A DNA stretch of 57,321 nt, from positions 1-57,321 of the IMG/VR virus record IMGVR_UViG_3300037502_001747; one strand, 5' to 3'. The notes under the pieces are model-generated. The model did not search any database, was not told the DNA's origin, and was given only the letters and a program-made list of their open reading frames with translations. This document shows positions 14,687 through 21,834 of this stretch, piece by piece. This stretch comes from a virus. How positions within the stretch are numbered: the stretch's first letter is position 1; each line of letters starts with the position of its first letter. Position numbers and translations under genes: made by a program.

Positions 14687-15543
14687 ATGTTACCTCCCAT
14701 AAATGCGCCCATCTTAGCCATGATGTCGGCCGCCTCGGTTGCCACCTGCTTACGAAGGACCGGGTTGTCCTTGATGCTGTCCTTGGTGTGGCTGGCCAGC
14801 TTGGTCTCCACCTCGTAACGCATGGCTTCGAGGTGAGGATCGTCAGTGAAGTTCAGCCGGGGCAGGATGCGACACAGCTCGATGGCGTTGTCAAACAAGC
14901 TCTCATACAGCCGACCCTCCGTGTTCCCCAACCGCTCGGACATCAGCTTAACATGATCGTAAAGACGTTGCCAAGCCTCACGCATAGCCAGACTGGAACT
15001 CTCCTCGACCCGACGCTGGATGTCAGCATGGATGCCAGCCAGTTCGTCGTCTGCCAACTGGACACGGAAGTCGTTGGTCGGGACGGGCATGACCACGAGG
15101 TCCATCTTGAACTTGTGCTTTAGGTCGGAGACATCGGGGTAGTCGGCCGGATCGTAGAGGTTACCGAGGAACCGCTTGGCCGTGATCTGGAGGGACGGGT
15201 AGTCTGTCAGGAACTTACGCACCACAGTATCCCACTCCGACTTGCGTTTGCGGAAGGTGGTCATGAAGCCGAGGTAGTTGGCGGTCGGCAGCATGTGGGT
15301 GTTCTCCAGACCCCACGGCAGAGTGTTGGCGTAGAACTCCCGACGGATGTCACCCGTCATGGTGTGGATGTTGGCAAGGCTGTCGCTCATGGGCAGCAGC
15401 TTCTTGTTGTAGTTCCCTGCATCGCGGCTGGCGTAGTTGGCATCGGCCACCTCACGGGTGGCTTTTTTGTCCAGCTTACGTGCCGTCCACTGGGAGACGT
15501 TGAGTTGCACCAGCAGGGCGCGGTCGGAGAGTTGTGTGGTCAT
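14683..15543 (-). CDS. Conserved phage protein of the MoxR/VWA module, 286 aa
   Basis: ATG 15543 is used; the frame upstream is shadow. The sequence (LLVQLNVSQWTARKLDKKATREV, REFYANTLPWGLENTHMLPTANYL, VMPVPTNDFRVQLADDEL) matches the pattern of a family that recurs next to phage MoxR-like ATPase and VWA-peptidase genes; it resembles DUF3150-type proteins, though I cannot confirm that name. It is largely helical with no catalytic motif. A role as adaptor or substrate-recognition partner is inferred from gene order only. Confidence 0.7.
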   Translation of the reverse strand: MTTQLSDRALLVQLNVSQWTARKLDKKATREVADANYASRDAGNYNKKLLPMSDSLANIHTMTGDIRREFYANTLPWGLENTHMLPTANYLGFMTTFRKRKSEWDTVVRKFLTDYPSLQITAKRFLGNLYDPADYPDVSDLKHKFKMDLVVMPVPTNDFRVQLADDELAGIHADIQRRVEESSSLAMREAWQRLYDHVKLMSERLGNTEGRLYESLFDNAIELCRILPRLNFTDDPHLEAMRYEVETKLASHTKDSIKDNPVLRKQVATEAADIMAKMGAFMGGNI

Positions 15544-15553
15544 AGCTGTGTCC

Positions 15554-15880
15554 TCAGTTAGAGATGCGGTTGACGGTGAGGAGGGCGAGAACCTCCTCCT
15601 TGGACAGGGAGGCAGGGTTATCCACCTCGCTGATGGGGATGTTGCCGAGGAGCATGGTGCCGTCCTCGTTCCTGACGTAGCAGACACGGTAGTTAACCGC
15701 CGTGGAGTGGTCCACGTCGTTCACCTGACCCCAGAGTTCTGCGGCGAACTCGTCCGTGCCGTCGTCGTTGTAGTGGTCAGCCCGCACCTTCTCGACGACA
15801 TCAGGCAGGCTGTCTGCTTCGACCTCGACGATGCCATAGACACAGACATCGTAGGCCAAGCAGAGGGTGAACTTGGGCAT
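15554..15880 (-). CDS. Hypothetical protein, 108 aa (paralogue of 15905-16075)
   Basis: Begins MPKFTLCLAYDVCVYGIVEV and shares this N-terminal pattern with the 56-aa product encoded just upstream (MAKFTLIWQAWNL…), so the two look like tandem relatives of different length. The body is alpha/beta with an acidic surface. AAGGAGTAATACATG gives a strong start at 15880. Confidence 0.65.
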   Translation of the reverse strand: MPKFTLCLAYDVCVYGIVEVEADSLPDVVEKVRADHYNDDGTDEFAAELWGQVNDVDHSTAVNYRVCYVRNEDGTMLLGNIPISEVDNPASLSKEEVLALLTVNRISN

Positions 15881-15904
15881 GTATTACTCCTTGTGTTGAA
15901 GTTG

Positions 15905-16075
15905 TTAGGGATACCAAGCCAGTATCTTGGGATCACCTTCGATGATCCCAATCAGGTCGCAGTTAACGGTGTCGACTTCCCATTGCCGCACCGCATCCTC
16001 TTGCGTGTCGCCTTCATAGACCTCACAGCCTATGTCGAGGTTCCACGCCTGCCAAATCAGGGTGAACTTAGCCAT
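15905..16075 (-). CDS. Hypothetical protein, 56 aa
   Basis: Read from the sequence: ATG 16075 overlaps the stop of the MoxR gene (TGATG) and the frame ends at TAA 15905. The product (MAKFTLIWQAWNLDIGCEVY … GIIEGDPKILAWYP) resembles the N-terminus of the next gene downstream. Function unknown; its place directly after the ATPase suggests it belongs to that module. Confidence 0.65.
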   Translation of the reverse strand: MAKFTLIWQAWNLDIGCEVYEGDTQEDAVRQWEVDTVNCDLIGIIEGDPKILAWYP

Positions 16076-17067
16076 CAGAACAAAACGCTCTGATGACGGA
16101 TCGACCAGTCAATGAAGCCCTTGGTGGCGGTGACGGAGGGATCACGACGGACAGCCATGGACATAGCCAGAACACTAAATTCGGCAGGCATACGAGTGAG
16201 ATATGTTACTGCTCTGTCCACGTTTGACGTGGAGATGCGGTTGGAGATGGCGCCAGACAGGGCGTAGAGAGTGGCCGGATCAGACGGCACGTCGGCACCG
16301 TCAGGGTTGAGCAGGATAGCGTCGGGGTTGGGCAGCTTACGGTAAATCTTGAGGAACCCCACGAACTCAGCGGCAGCCCCCTCACCGACGGCACCCTTGA
16401 AGCAGTCGAACTCAGCCTCAGGAGGGACCACACCGAGGACGGCACTGACACCCTCGGCCCAGCTACGAGGGGTGGAGTTCTTGTTACGCTGGGGGTCGAA
16501 GTCGTGGAGCAGACCGGGACGGAAGCGGATGAAGGCCACCACCTCAGGCTTGACACCGTTGGTAAGGGCCCAGCCAGACCAGTCGTCGAGATGCGTCTCG
16601 AACTCCAGCGTGGTCTCACGATCAGAGAGGTGGGACAGGACACGGTTGGCACCAGCCCGGTCAGACTGACGGTTACCAGTGGAGACGACAGTCCAGCCCT
16701 CTGCCATAGGCACACCGTGGAGGTTCCGTGCTTGGCAGATGTTAGCCAGAACCTTCTGGATGTCGGCAGGTGCTTGGTTCCGGTCGTCGAAGCAGAGCAC
16801 ACCACCACGACCGTCGTCGTAGCGTGACCCCTTGGAGGGGAACCAGTCGGGGATTTGGTAGGTCAGGGTCTCCTTGCCAATGACAGGGATGCCGAAATCC
16901 TCGACCAGCATGGTCGGCAGGTGCTTCTCGATGTAGTGCAGACCGAGGCTGTCAGCGACAGACCGGACAAGGGTGGTCTTACCACCCCCCGGAGCGCCTT
17001 CGATCGCCGTGGTGCGGTTGATCGAGATGAGGTCCTTGAGAGTGTCGGACAGAAGTGTGGGACGCAT
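16075..17067 (-). CDS. MoxR-like AAA+ ATPase, ~330 aa
   Basis: The N-terminal ATPase shows Walker A GAPGGGKT (~24-31), a Walker B variant GVLCFDDRNQAP in which Asp replaces the usual second acidic Glu, a sensor-1 region STGNRQ, and an arginine-bearing LSHLSDRETT segment. This is the MoxR/CbbQ class, which acts with VWA-domain partners; one is encoded downstream at 12951-14108. The pair probably forms an ATP-driven remodelling complex. I prefer ATG 17067, nine bases after GGAG, over the ATG at 17082. Confidence 0.88.
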   Translation of the reverse strand: MRPTLLSDTLKDLISINRTTAIEGAPGGGKTTLVRSVADSLGLHYIEKHLPTMLVEDFGIPVIGKETLTYQIPDWFPSKGSRYDDGRGGVLCFDDRNQAPADIQKVLANICQARNLHGVPMAEGWTVVSTGNRQSDRAGANRVLSHLSDRETTLEFETHLDDWSGWALTNGVKPEVVAFIRFRPGLLHDFDPQRNKNSTPRSWAEGVSAVLGVVPPEAEFDCFKGAVGEGAAAEFVGFLKIYRKLPNPDAILLNPDGADVPSDPATLYALSGAISNRISTSNVDRAVTYLTRMPAEFSVLAMSMAVRRDPSVTATKGFIDWSIRHQSVLF

Positions 17068-17097
17068 TGTGTATGTCTCCATTGGTGTTGTGGCTGT

Positions 17098-17184
17098 CCG
17101 CTCCGCGGAGCGGCAGCACAGTTTCGGCTTGTCTCATCAGTGCCGTGGTAGCCAACCACGACAGACGGGGGGCGAACCCCCTGT
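17098..17184 (-). other. Three-hairpin intergenic segment upstream of the MoxR gene
   Basis: The gap 17083-17191 holds, in leftward order, GGGGGTTCGCCCCC (17168-17181, a UUCG tetraloop stem), a second stem CGTGG/CCACG around 17145, and the perfect palindrome CCGCTCCGCGGAGCGG (17098-17113). None has a strong T-tract, so attenuation or RNA stabilisation fits better than full termination. Confidence 0.5.
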
Positions 17185-17191
17185 TTCGACG

Positions 17192-17977
17192 TTATCCCAG
17201 CCTCCGGCTGCTAGCCACGATGGCGGTCAACTCCCGCCAGCTGCTGACGTAAGGCACCTCCTCGGTGGTCACGGTGTCGTAGAAACGCTGGACTTGGAGC
17301 CGCACCGCAGCCAGTTGAGTGTCGACAGCATGGAAAGTGGACCACTCACGGACGATGTCAGGGTAACGATCCACCTCGTCGAGGCACCGGACGGTGCTGT
17401 CAGTGACTTGTGCAGCAGAGTAGCGCCACCTACCCTGACGAGGGTCCAGACCGAGACGAACTTGAGTCCGTAGCCACAGGGAGAACTGGTTGAACCCCGA
17501 CGTGTGGTAAGCGTCCTTGGATGCTTTACGATCCACCCGGTATCTGGTGAAGGGCTGAGACCCAGCAATGAGCCGATGGTCCTTGTCCAACGAGGCGAAG
17601 TCAGGGGTGTAGTAACCACGACGGATGCCGTCAGCGTCAGTAGCCCAGAGAACCGGGCCAGTAGGGCAGGTGTAGCTGGGCTGGACAACACCACGGAAGA
17701 TGCCACGGACGGCATCGTCAGTGAGCCGAGAAGCGTAGGGTTCGAGGTCGATAGTGCCACCCTTGTGATAGGTGATGATGTCAGTGTGGTAGAGCCGGAT
17801 CGAGACGCTCTCGTCCTTGGGGTTGAGCCGGATGGTGAAGTTGTCGTTACGACGCTGAGCCACAGGACGGATGTCGATCTTACGACCACGGATCGGGGCG
17901 ATGCTGTGGTATTTCTGGAGGGCCTGTTCGTAGGACAGGATGCCGTGACGAGGCAGTTGGAGGTTGGAACCGAACAT
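17192..17977 (-). CDS. Conserved phage protein, 261 aa
   Basis: A phage family of unknown function recognised by its opening (LSYEQALQKYHSIAPIRGRKIDIRPV, read in parts), then QRRNDNFTIRL and a beta-rich N-terminal domain; the second half is helical with several tryptophans. Related proteins sit near origins and early control regions in other phages, by my recollection. It is the third gene from the leftward promoter region. A single base separates its ATG from the HTH gene. Confidence 0.65.
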   Translation of the reverse strand: MFGSNLQLPRHGILSYEQALQKYHSIAPIRGRKIDIRPVAQRRNDNFTIRLNPKDESVSIRLYHTDIITYHKGGTIDLEPYASRLTDDAVRGIFRGVVQPSYTCPTGPVLWATDADGIRRGYYTPDFASLDKDHRLIAGSQPFTRYRVDRKASKDAYHTSGFNQFSLWLRTQVRLGLDPRQGRWRYSAAQVTDSTVRCLDEVDRYPDIVREWSTFHAVDTQLAAVRLQVQRFYDTVTTEEVPYVSSWRELTAIVASSRRLG

Positions 17978-17978
17978 C

Positions 17979-18209
17979 TCAGAGGTCCTTCTTGGTGTTG
18001 TGGGAGAAGCGAGGGGCGGGGTGGCCAGCCGCAGCCAGCCACTTGTAGACGGTCGAGGGGTGCAGTTTGTAGAGCCGAGCAGCCTCCATGGGGGAGACCT
18101 TCCAGTCTACGACCAGCCGCAGCACTTCCACTCTCGTGGAGTTGTCCAGACCATAGTCAGGGTGGAAGGGGAGTGTAAAACTAGTGATGGGGTCGGAGCG
18201 AAGCGACAT
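17979..18209 (-). CDS. Small helix-turn-helix DNA-binding protein, 76 aa
   Basis: The second half (TRVEVLRLVVDWKVSPMEAARLYKLHPSTVYKWLAAAG, read in parts) is a clear HTH of the transposase/Trp-repressor-like type, with recognition helix around STVYKWL. ATG 18209 overlaps the upstream stop (TGATG). As the second gene of the leftward operon next to a repeat-filled control region, it is a good candidate to bind those repeats as an early regulator or replication factor. That role is inferred from position. Confidence 0.75.
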   Translation of the reverse strand: MSLRSDPITSFTLPFHPDYGLDNSTRVEVLRLVVDWKVSPMEAARLYKLHPSTVYKWLAAAGHPAPRFSHNTKKDL

Positions 18210-18484
18210 CACAGTGCCACCTCGATAGGAGCCATGCCGGGGTTGAACCGGATGTGGAGATGGCTGACACCATAGGTGGATTTGAGAGTGTGACGGTCAC
18301 AGACAGTGACCAGACAGTCGTTAAGGGGGGACGACTGGTCGATCACCAAGAAGTCATGACCGACGGTGTAGTCGTAAAGACAGTCCTGCTGGGAGAGGTA
18401 AGGACGGTGTAAAGGGCGGACCGTCAAGGTCTTTTTGTAAAGACCAGTGGTGAGGTCGGCGAGTTTGGTCCAGCTAGTAGCCAT
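18209..18484 (-). CDS. Hypothetical protein, 91 aa, first gene of the leftward operon
   Basis: ATG 18484 is the first supported start after the AT-rich control region; an AGGGA lies upstream. The protein (MATSWTKLADLTTGLYKKTL … YDYTVGHDFLVIDQS … HLHIRFNPGMAP) is beta-rich with no recognised motif. Two TGTAAAG copies lie within its coding sequence (18408, 18436), in the same repeat family as the adjacent non-coding region. Confidence 0.65.
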   Translation of the reverse strand: MATSWTKLADLTTGLYKKTLTVRPLHRPYLSQQDCLYDYTVGHDFLVIDQSSPLNDCLVTVCDRHTLKSTYGVSHLHIRFNPGMAPIEVAL

Positions 18485-18557
18485 GGTGGTAGTCCCTGAT
18501 TGTGTGTTAAGTTTTGCTGGACCGGAGCGGTTTGGTTGTGGCTCGGCCAGCCCCAGA

Positions 18558-18586
18558 AACATGGCGGATGGCGCCGCGGATGTCAA
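18558..18586 (-). promoter_or_regulatory. Candidate sigma70 promoter for the leftward operon
   Basis: On the minus strand a perfect TTGACA (+ strand 18581-18586) is separated by 17 bases from CATGTT (18558-18563), a weak -10. The predicted start is about 65 bases before ATG 18484. Confidence 0.4.
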
Positions 18587-18644
18587 ATTTTGGGGGGAAG
18601 GGGGGTAAGTATCTAAATTTTACACAGGGAAGTAGGTGAAATAT

Positions 18645-19184
18645 CTTTACACGATTTTGAAAAATAGATAGTGAAAAGTGTGGGAAATCAATGGCTTAGT
18701 TGGGGTGTATCTAGAATATCTACGATTTTTTCGAAGATAGCCCCCCTAAAATGGGCGGAACTAGAGGTTGAGTGTAAAGATGTAAAGTTCAACCGAGTCA
18801 GAGCGTGAAATTTTGCGCGTATCCTCTCAAAAAACGTGTATTATATAGATAGTTAGTATAGTTTACAATACAAACACACACTGGTGTAAACCCGATTCTT
18901 GTGGAAAATCAATGACTTAGTGGAAACTTTACACCATACAAAGCAGCAGGGACGAACGCAACAAATGTAAAGCGTTTGTAAAGCAAAATTAGATAGTTGT
19001 TTGTTATCAATGACTTACTGGGTGTAAAGCGCAGCCCCCCGACTGTGTGGTGTATAGTGTGTAAAGATGGGGGCGACTACGTGTAGAGAGCTACAGGCCC
19101 CCGACGTATGGCGAGCGAATGCGAGCAAACTTTACACACGCAGCACGCAAGCGCCCCCTGCACGGACAGACACGTGGTGTAAAG
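18645..19184. repeat. Ten iteron-like heptamers TGTAAAG/CTTTACA
   Basis: Exact copies begin at 18645(-), 18773, 18781, 18927(-), 18966, 18977, 19023, 19060, 19130(-) and 19178, where (-) marks the reverse complement. Seven are GTGTAAAG or its complement CTTTACAC. With uniform base use about 0.07 copies would be expected in 540 bp on both strands. Two further copies lie in the adjacent gene at 18408 and 18436. Confidence 0.85.
18665..19022 (+). repeat. Three copies of a two-part element: TAGATAGT then ATCAATGRCTTA
   Basis: TAGATAGT occurs at 18665, 18846 and 18990, followed in each case by ATCAATG(A/G)CTTA at 18687, 18908 and 19006. The spacing between the two parts varies (14, 54 and 8 bases). 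The order is kept in all three, interleaved with the TGTAAAG heptamers. Confidence 0.75.
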
Positions 19185-19196
19185 CAGAAACGAAAA

Positions 19197-19222
19197 CCCC
19201 GCTAGGCGTTAACCTAGCGGGG
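19197..19222 (-). terminator. Rho-independent terminator after the 65-aa membrane protein gene
   Basis: A perfect 10-bp stem CCCCGCTAGG/CCTAGCGGGG with a six-base loop, followed on the minus strand by TTTTCGTTT. It begins six bases beyond the stop codon at 19229 and separates the 19229-19858 genes from the control region. Confidence 0.85.
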
Positions 19223-19228
19223 CTGGTG

Positions 19229-19426
19229 TTAACCTACGAGGTAGGCGAGGAGGGTGACCGAGACGAGGTAGACGACCGCCATGGTCGCCGCGAGTGGCAG
19301 CGCATGGGACTTCTGCCGGTGATGGGCTTCCAGATACCGTCTGGCAGCCTCTTGGCCGATCTTGCTGATGCTGGCGTCGACGCGGGCTTGGCGGTCGCGC
19401 AGTGCTGCGCGGGTTTCGAGTTTCAT
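19229..19426 (-). CDS. Small C-terminally anchored membrane protein, 65 aa
   Basis: A basic, helical N-terminal half (RAALRDRQARVDASISKIG) is followed by one hydrophobic helix at the extreme C-terminus (LAATMAVVYLVSVTLLAYLVG read in parts). AAAGGAA precedes ATG 19426. It may be an early membrane-acting protein; no family recognised. A strong terminator follows. Confidence 0.65.
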   Translation of the reverse strand: MKLETRAALRDRQARVDASISKIGQEAARRYLEAHHRQKSHALPLAATMAVVYLVSVTLLAYLVG

Positions 19427-19451
19427 AGGTCTGTTCCTTTGTGTGAGGGAA

Positions 19452-19479
19452 GGCGGGCCTTGCGGCCCGCCTTGTTTTT
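19452..19479 (+). terminator. Hairpin with T-tract in the rightward direction
   Basis: GGCGGGCC/GGCCCGCC, loop TTGC, followed by TTGTTTTT. On the plus strand this is a good intrinsic terminator, yet the genes around it are leftward. In the leftward direction it follows the stop of the 126-aa gene without a T-tract. It may stop stray rightward transcripts leaving the control region. Confidence 0.6.
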
Positions 19480-19858
19480 ACTTCTGCATCGCGGCGAGGA
19501 CGGCTGCGATGATCGCCTGCATGTCCGGCTGGGCGGGCGCTGCGGGCGCTTCGGCTGCGGGCTTGGCTTTGCCCTTGCCCTTGGTCCCGTTGGCCGGGAT
19601 CATCGCCTTCTGCCCAGCCGTCAGCGGCTTCGGCGCGGGCTTGTCGGCCTTCGGCTTCGGCGCCGGACGGCCTTCGGCCTTGAAGTTGAGGACCATCTGG
19701 CCGCGGTAGTCCGCGAAGCCGTAGAAGCGATTGTCCGCTTCGCCGTTGGCGGACAGCACCTCAACCGAGGTGATACCGCCCAGAAGACCGCCTTCGGTCG
19801 CTTTGGTCACGGTCAGCGTGACGGTCAGCGTGACGGGCTCGATTGCAAACATTGCCAT
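19478..19858 (-). CDS. Hypothetical protein with Pro/Ala/Lys-rich C-terminus, 126 aa
   Basis: First gene of the short leftward unit after the divergent region. ATG 19858 has GGAGA seven bases upstream. The N-terminal ~65 residues are beta-rich (VTLTVTLTVTKAT, GEADNRFYGFADYRGQMVLNF); the rest is a disordered Ala/Pro/Lys segment ending in a short helix (MQAIIAAVLAAMQK). Strong early expression is suggested by its position. Function unknown; a DNA-binding or host-interaction role is only a guess. Confidence 0.65.
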   Translation of the reverse strand: MAMFAIEPVTLTVTLTVTKATEGGLLGGITSVEVLSANGEADNRFYGFADYRGQMVLNFKAEGRPAPKPKADKPAPKPLTAGQKAMIPANGTKGKGKAKPAAEAPAAPAQPDMQAIIAAVLAAMQK

Positions 19859-19995
19859 GACATTTCTCCATGTGTATGTCATAAGGTGCTAACAGAGCAC
19901 CACTGTTTCAGATGCACGTTCCAACGATGTCAAAGAGCGTGGGACCGTGGCCGTCCCGACCGTTTACTCATCTGCTACCCATCAACCACAATTTG

Positions 19996-20024
19996 TTTAT
20001 GGCATACGGCGTCGCTAGAGTCAA
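19996..20024 (-). promoter_or_regulatory. Candidate leftward sigma70 promoter
   Basis: On the minus strand TTGACT (20019-20024) is followed after exactly 17 bases by CATAAA (19996-20001), four of six matches to the -10 consensus. It would start transcription about 130 bases before ATG 19858. Confidence 0.5.
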
Positions 20025-20173
20025 AAATCCCTGCACAAAGGCCGGAATCGCCACTATATAGCACGCGCGCCGCGCGGCGCCGGCGAGGACACCCCCCGGG
20101 GGGGTTGGACAGAGAATTCTACACCCCCCGTCTAATGTAGGGAGGCCCTTACACCACAAGGCGATTTTTTGTA

Positions 20174-20202
20174 TTGCAATTAACGTTGGATAAGAATAGC
20201 AT
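20174..20202 (+). promoter_or_regulatory. Weak candidate rightward promoter for the structural arm
   Basis: TTGCAA (20174-20179) and TAGCAT (20197-20202) are 17 bases apart, each matching four of six consensus bases. It is the best-spaced candidate in front of the first rightward gene. Confidence 0.3.
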
Positions 20203-20229
20203 ACAACTTGACACAAATGAGGTTACTCC

Positions 20230-20736
20230 ATGCCACCCACAGCCGCACTTAGTCCATTTTCCGTAGAGGAACTTCGGGCCGTCTTTACACTAGACGCCGA
20301 ACGCGGGGTTTTGTACCGCGTCTCCACTGGCAAGCCAGCCGCGGTAAAGTGGAAACGCAACTGGGGTAAACTGCGGGGCTGGGTTGTTGTGAAGGACCGG
20401 CGCGAGGTCGCCGTACATAGGGTCATCTGGGCGTTATATTACGGCAGTTGGCCAGAGCAAAGTGTGGACCACATAGATGGTGATACAGAGAATAATAGGA
20501 TAGCTAACCTCCGTGATGTGAGCGTAGCTACAAACTCTCGTAACACGAAGAAGTACGGCAACAATACATCCGGGTATATAGGGGTGACGCGTACTGCGTC
20601 GGGGAGGTGGCAGGCTAGGATCGGCTATAACATGGGTAGAATCTGCCTAGGTAGTTTCGACACGGCCGAAGAGGCTTACGCAGCGTATAGAAAAAAGGCT
20701 GCAGAGCTAGGGTTTCACGACAACCACGGTCGCTAA
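20230..20736 (+). CDS. HNH-AP2 homing-type endonuclease, 168 aa
   Basis: The HNH core is VHRVIW … VDHIDGDTENNRIANL (residues ~70-110), with the typical His, Asp-His and Asn. It is followed by an AP2-type DNA-binding module (GYIGVTRTASGRWQARIGY … LGSFDTAEEAYAAYRKKA). This is the layout of free-standing phage HNH-AP2 homing endonucleases. GAGG lies seven bases before ATG 20230. It is the first gene of the rightward arm, just ahead of terS, and is clearly related to the HNH gene on the other side of terS. Confidence 0.93.
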   Translation: MPPTAALSPFSVEELRAVFTLDAERGVLYRVSTGKPAAVKWKRNWGKLRGWVVVKDRREVAVHRVIWALYYGSWPEQSVDHIDGDTENNRIANLRDVSVATNSRNTKKYGNNTSGYIGVTRTASGRWQARIGYNMGRICLGSFDTAEEAYAAYRKKAAELGFHDNHGR

Positions 20737-20780
20737 GCACCTCCTTGCCGCAACGGCCTCTGAATGATAGCTTTACCCCC

Positions 20781-21257
20781 ATGTACATCAGCCCCGTCCA
20801 AACCAAGTGGAACGACCGGTTCGCGTTTGACCTCGCCCTTTTGCTGGAAGGGAGCGGGGAGAAGATCGACGAACTGCTGGATCGGCACGAATTCGACGCC
20901 TCCGATCTGCTGACGTTCAACAAGGACACCCTGTTCCACAAGAAAGTCGAGGCTTACCGGGAAGAAGTACGCACCAAGGGCCTGACATTCCGGGTCAAGG
21001 CGCGTGCGCAGGCTGAAGAACTGCTCAAAACCTCATGGTTGCTCATCCACGACCCCGTGGTTAGCCCTGCGGTGAAGGCCGATCTCATCAAATCTGTCGT
21101 ACGCTGGGCCGGTTTAGAGACGCCGCCGAAGGAGGAGGGCATTGGGGGTGCCGGAGGTGTGACGATTACCATCAACCTTGGGGGCAGGCAGTTGGATGTG
21201 ACAGCGAAACCCGCCCCTCTTGAGTTGAACGGCGCGGACTACTCGGAGGTCGAGTGA
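20781..21257 (+). CDS. Probable terminase small subunit, ~158 aa
   Basis: The helical protein (KWNDRFAFDLALLLEGSGEK … LFHKKVEAYREEVRTKGLTF … KARAQAEELLKTSW … VKADLIKSVVRWAGLE) matches the pattern of podovirus small terminase subunits that recognise the packaging site, and it lies upstream of TerL. The start is uncertain: ATG 20781 has no good ribosome site, and a TTG at 20745 would add 12 residues. The inserted HNH gene upstream may have replaced the native leader. The 3' end overlaps the convergent HNH gene by 19 bases. Confidence 0.75.
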   Translation: MYISPVQTKWNDRFAFDLALLLEGSGEKIDELLDRHEFDASDLLTFNKDTLFHKKVEAYREEVRTKGLTFRVKARAQAEELLKTSWLLIHDPVVSPAVKADLIKSVVRWAGLETPPKEEGIGGAGGVTITINLGGRQLDVTAKPAPLELNGADYSEVE

Positions 21258-21811
21258 TTTTTTCTCCCGTGGTTAGGGTGATAGTCGAGCGCAACCTCTG
21301 CAGCTCTACGCGCGGCCACGGCTTCCGCCATAGTATCGAATGTGCCGAGCTGTATCAGCTTACCAGAGTCGGATATCCGTGCCCTCCACCTGCCGTTGCG
21401 CAGGCTCACGCCTAGCACTGCGTCAGATTTGTTGCCCCTAGTAGCCACATTTTTGGCGTTTTCGCCTCGCGACACACTTCGGAGGTTGCACAGGCGGTTG
21501 TCAGCCCGATCACCGTTGATGTGGTCGACAAAATCCGGGTCTTCGCCGTGTACCAGCTTCCATATGAGCCTGTGGACCTTATAGGTGTTGCCCATTATGC
21601 GAGCGCAGAGGTACCCCTCATCACTGAGCGACCCGACAGTGGTGTCTGCAAACCGCTTGTTCCACCATTTCTGCTGCCATTCACGGGTACGCGCAGCGGT
21701 GGGTACAAATTCCTCCAGCGATCTGTGGTTCCACAGCACCGTACCCGTTTCTTGGTTGTACCGGAGCAGTTTTTGTAGCACTATTTGCTCTGGGAGCGCG
21801 GTAATCTTCAT
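21239..21811 (-). CDS. HNH-AP2 homing-type endonuclease, 190 aa, opposite strand
   Basis: The HNH core VHRLIWKLVHGEDPDFVDHI and NGDRADNRLCNLRSV is followed by an AP2-like module (VLGVSLRNGRWRARISDSGK … LGTFDTMAEAVAARRAAE) and a C-terminal HPNHGR nearly identical to HDNHGR of the HNH gene at 20230. ATG 21811 has a perfect AGGAGG site five bases upstream; ATG 21835 is less likely. It runs against the structural genes and ends inside the 3' end of terS, so it is a recent-looking insertion carrying its own expression signals. Confidence 0.93.
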   Translation of the reverse strand: MKITALPEQIVLQKLLRYNQETGTVLWNHRSLEEFVPTAARTREWQQKWWNKRFADTTVGSLSDEGYLCARIMGNTYKVHRLIWKLVHGEDPDFVDHINGDRADNRLCNLRSVSRGENAKNVATRGNKSDAVLGVSLRNGRWRARISDSGKLIQLGTFDTMAEAVAARRAAEVALDYHPNHGRKNHSTSE

Positions 21812-21834
21812 GATGACCTCCTTGAATGAGCTCA

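Larger units (their letters stand above)
18485..19228. other. AT-rich non-coding control region, putative origin
   Basis: 744 bases without a credible gene, clearly AT-richer than the rest of the genome. It contains the TGTAAAG repeat cluster, three two-part repeats and a flanking terminator. Long A/T runs (for example around 18838-18870) would melt easily. High repeat density, AT content and position between the early operons fit an origin of replication with initiator-binding iterons, or a heavily regulated early promoter region. Confidence 0.6.
19859..20229. other. Divergent intergenic region between the two arms
   Basis: 371 bases separating the leftward unit from the rightward structural arm. 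It holds promoter candidates in both directions, a GC-rich self-complementary block near 20064-20085 and a CCCCCCGGGGGG palindrome near 20092. A minus-strand frame across most of it lacks a ribosome site and protein-like composition. This is the likely late/early switch point. Confidence 0.65.

Noticed and set aside
19067-20140. Plus-strand frame of 357 codons across the divergent region
   Set aside because: It runs opposite two supported leftward genes and their terminators, with no ribosome site and an unnatural composition.
20208-20213. TTGACA just before the first HNH gene as a promoter -35
   Set aside because: A -10 at the usual distance would fall inside the coding sequence at 20231 and shows no match.
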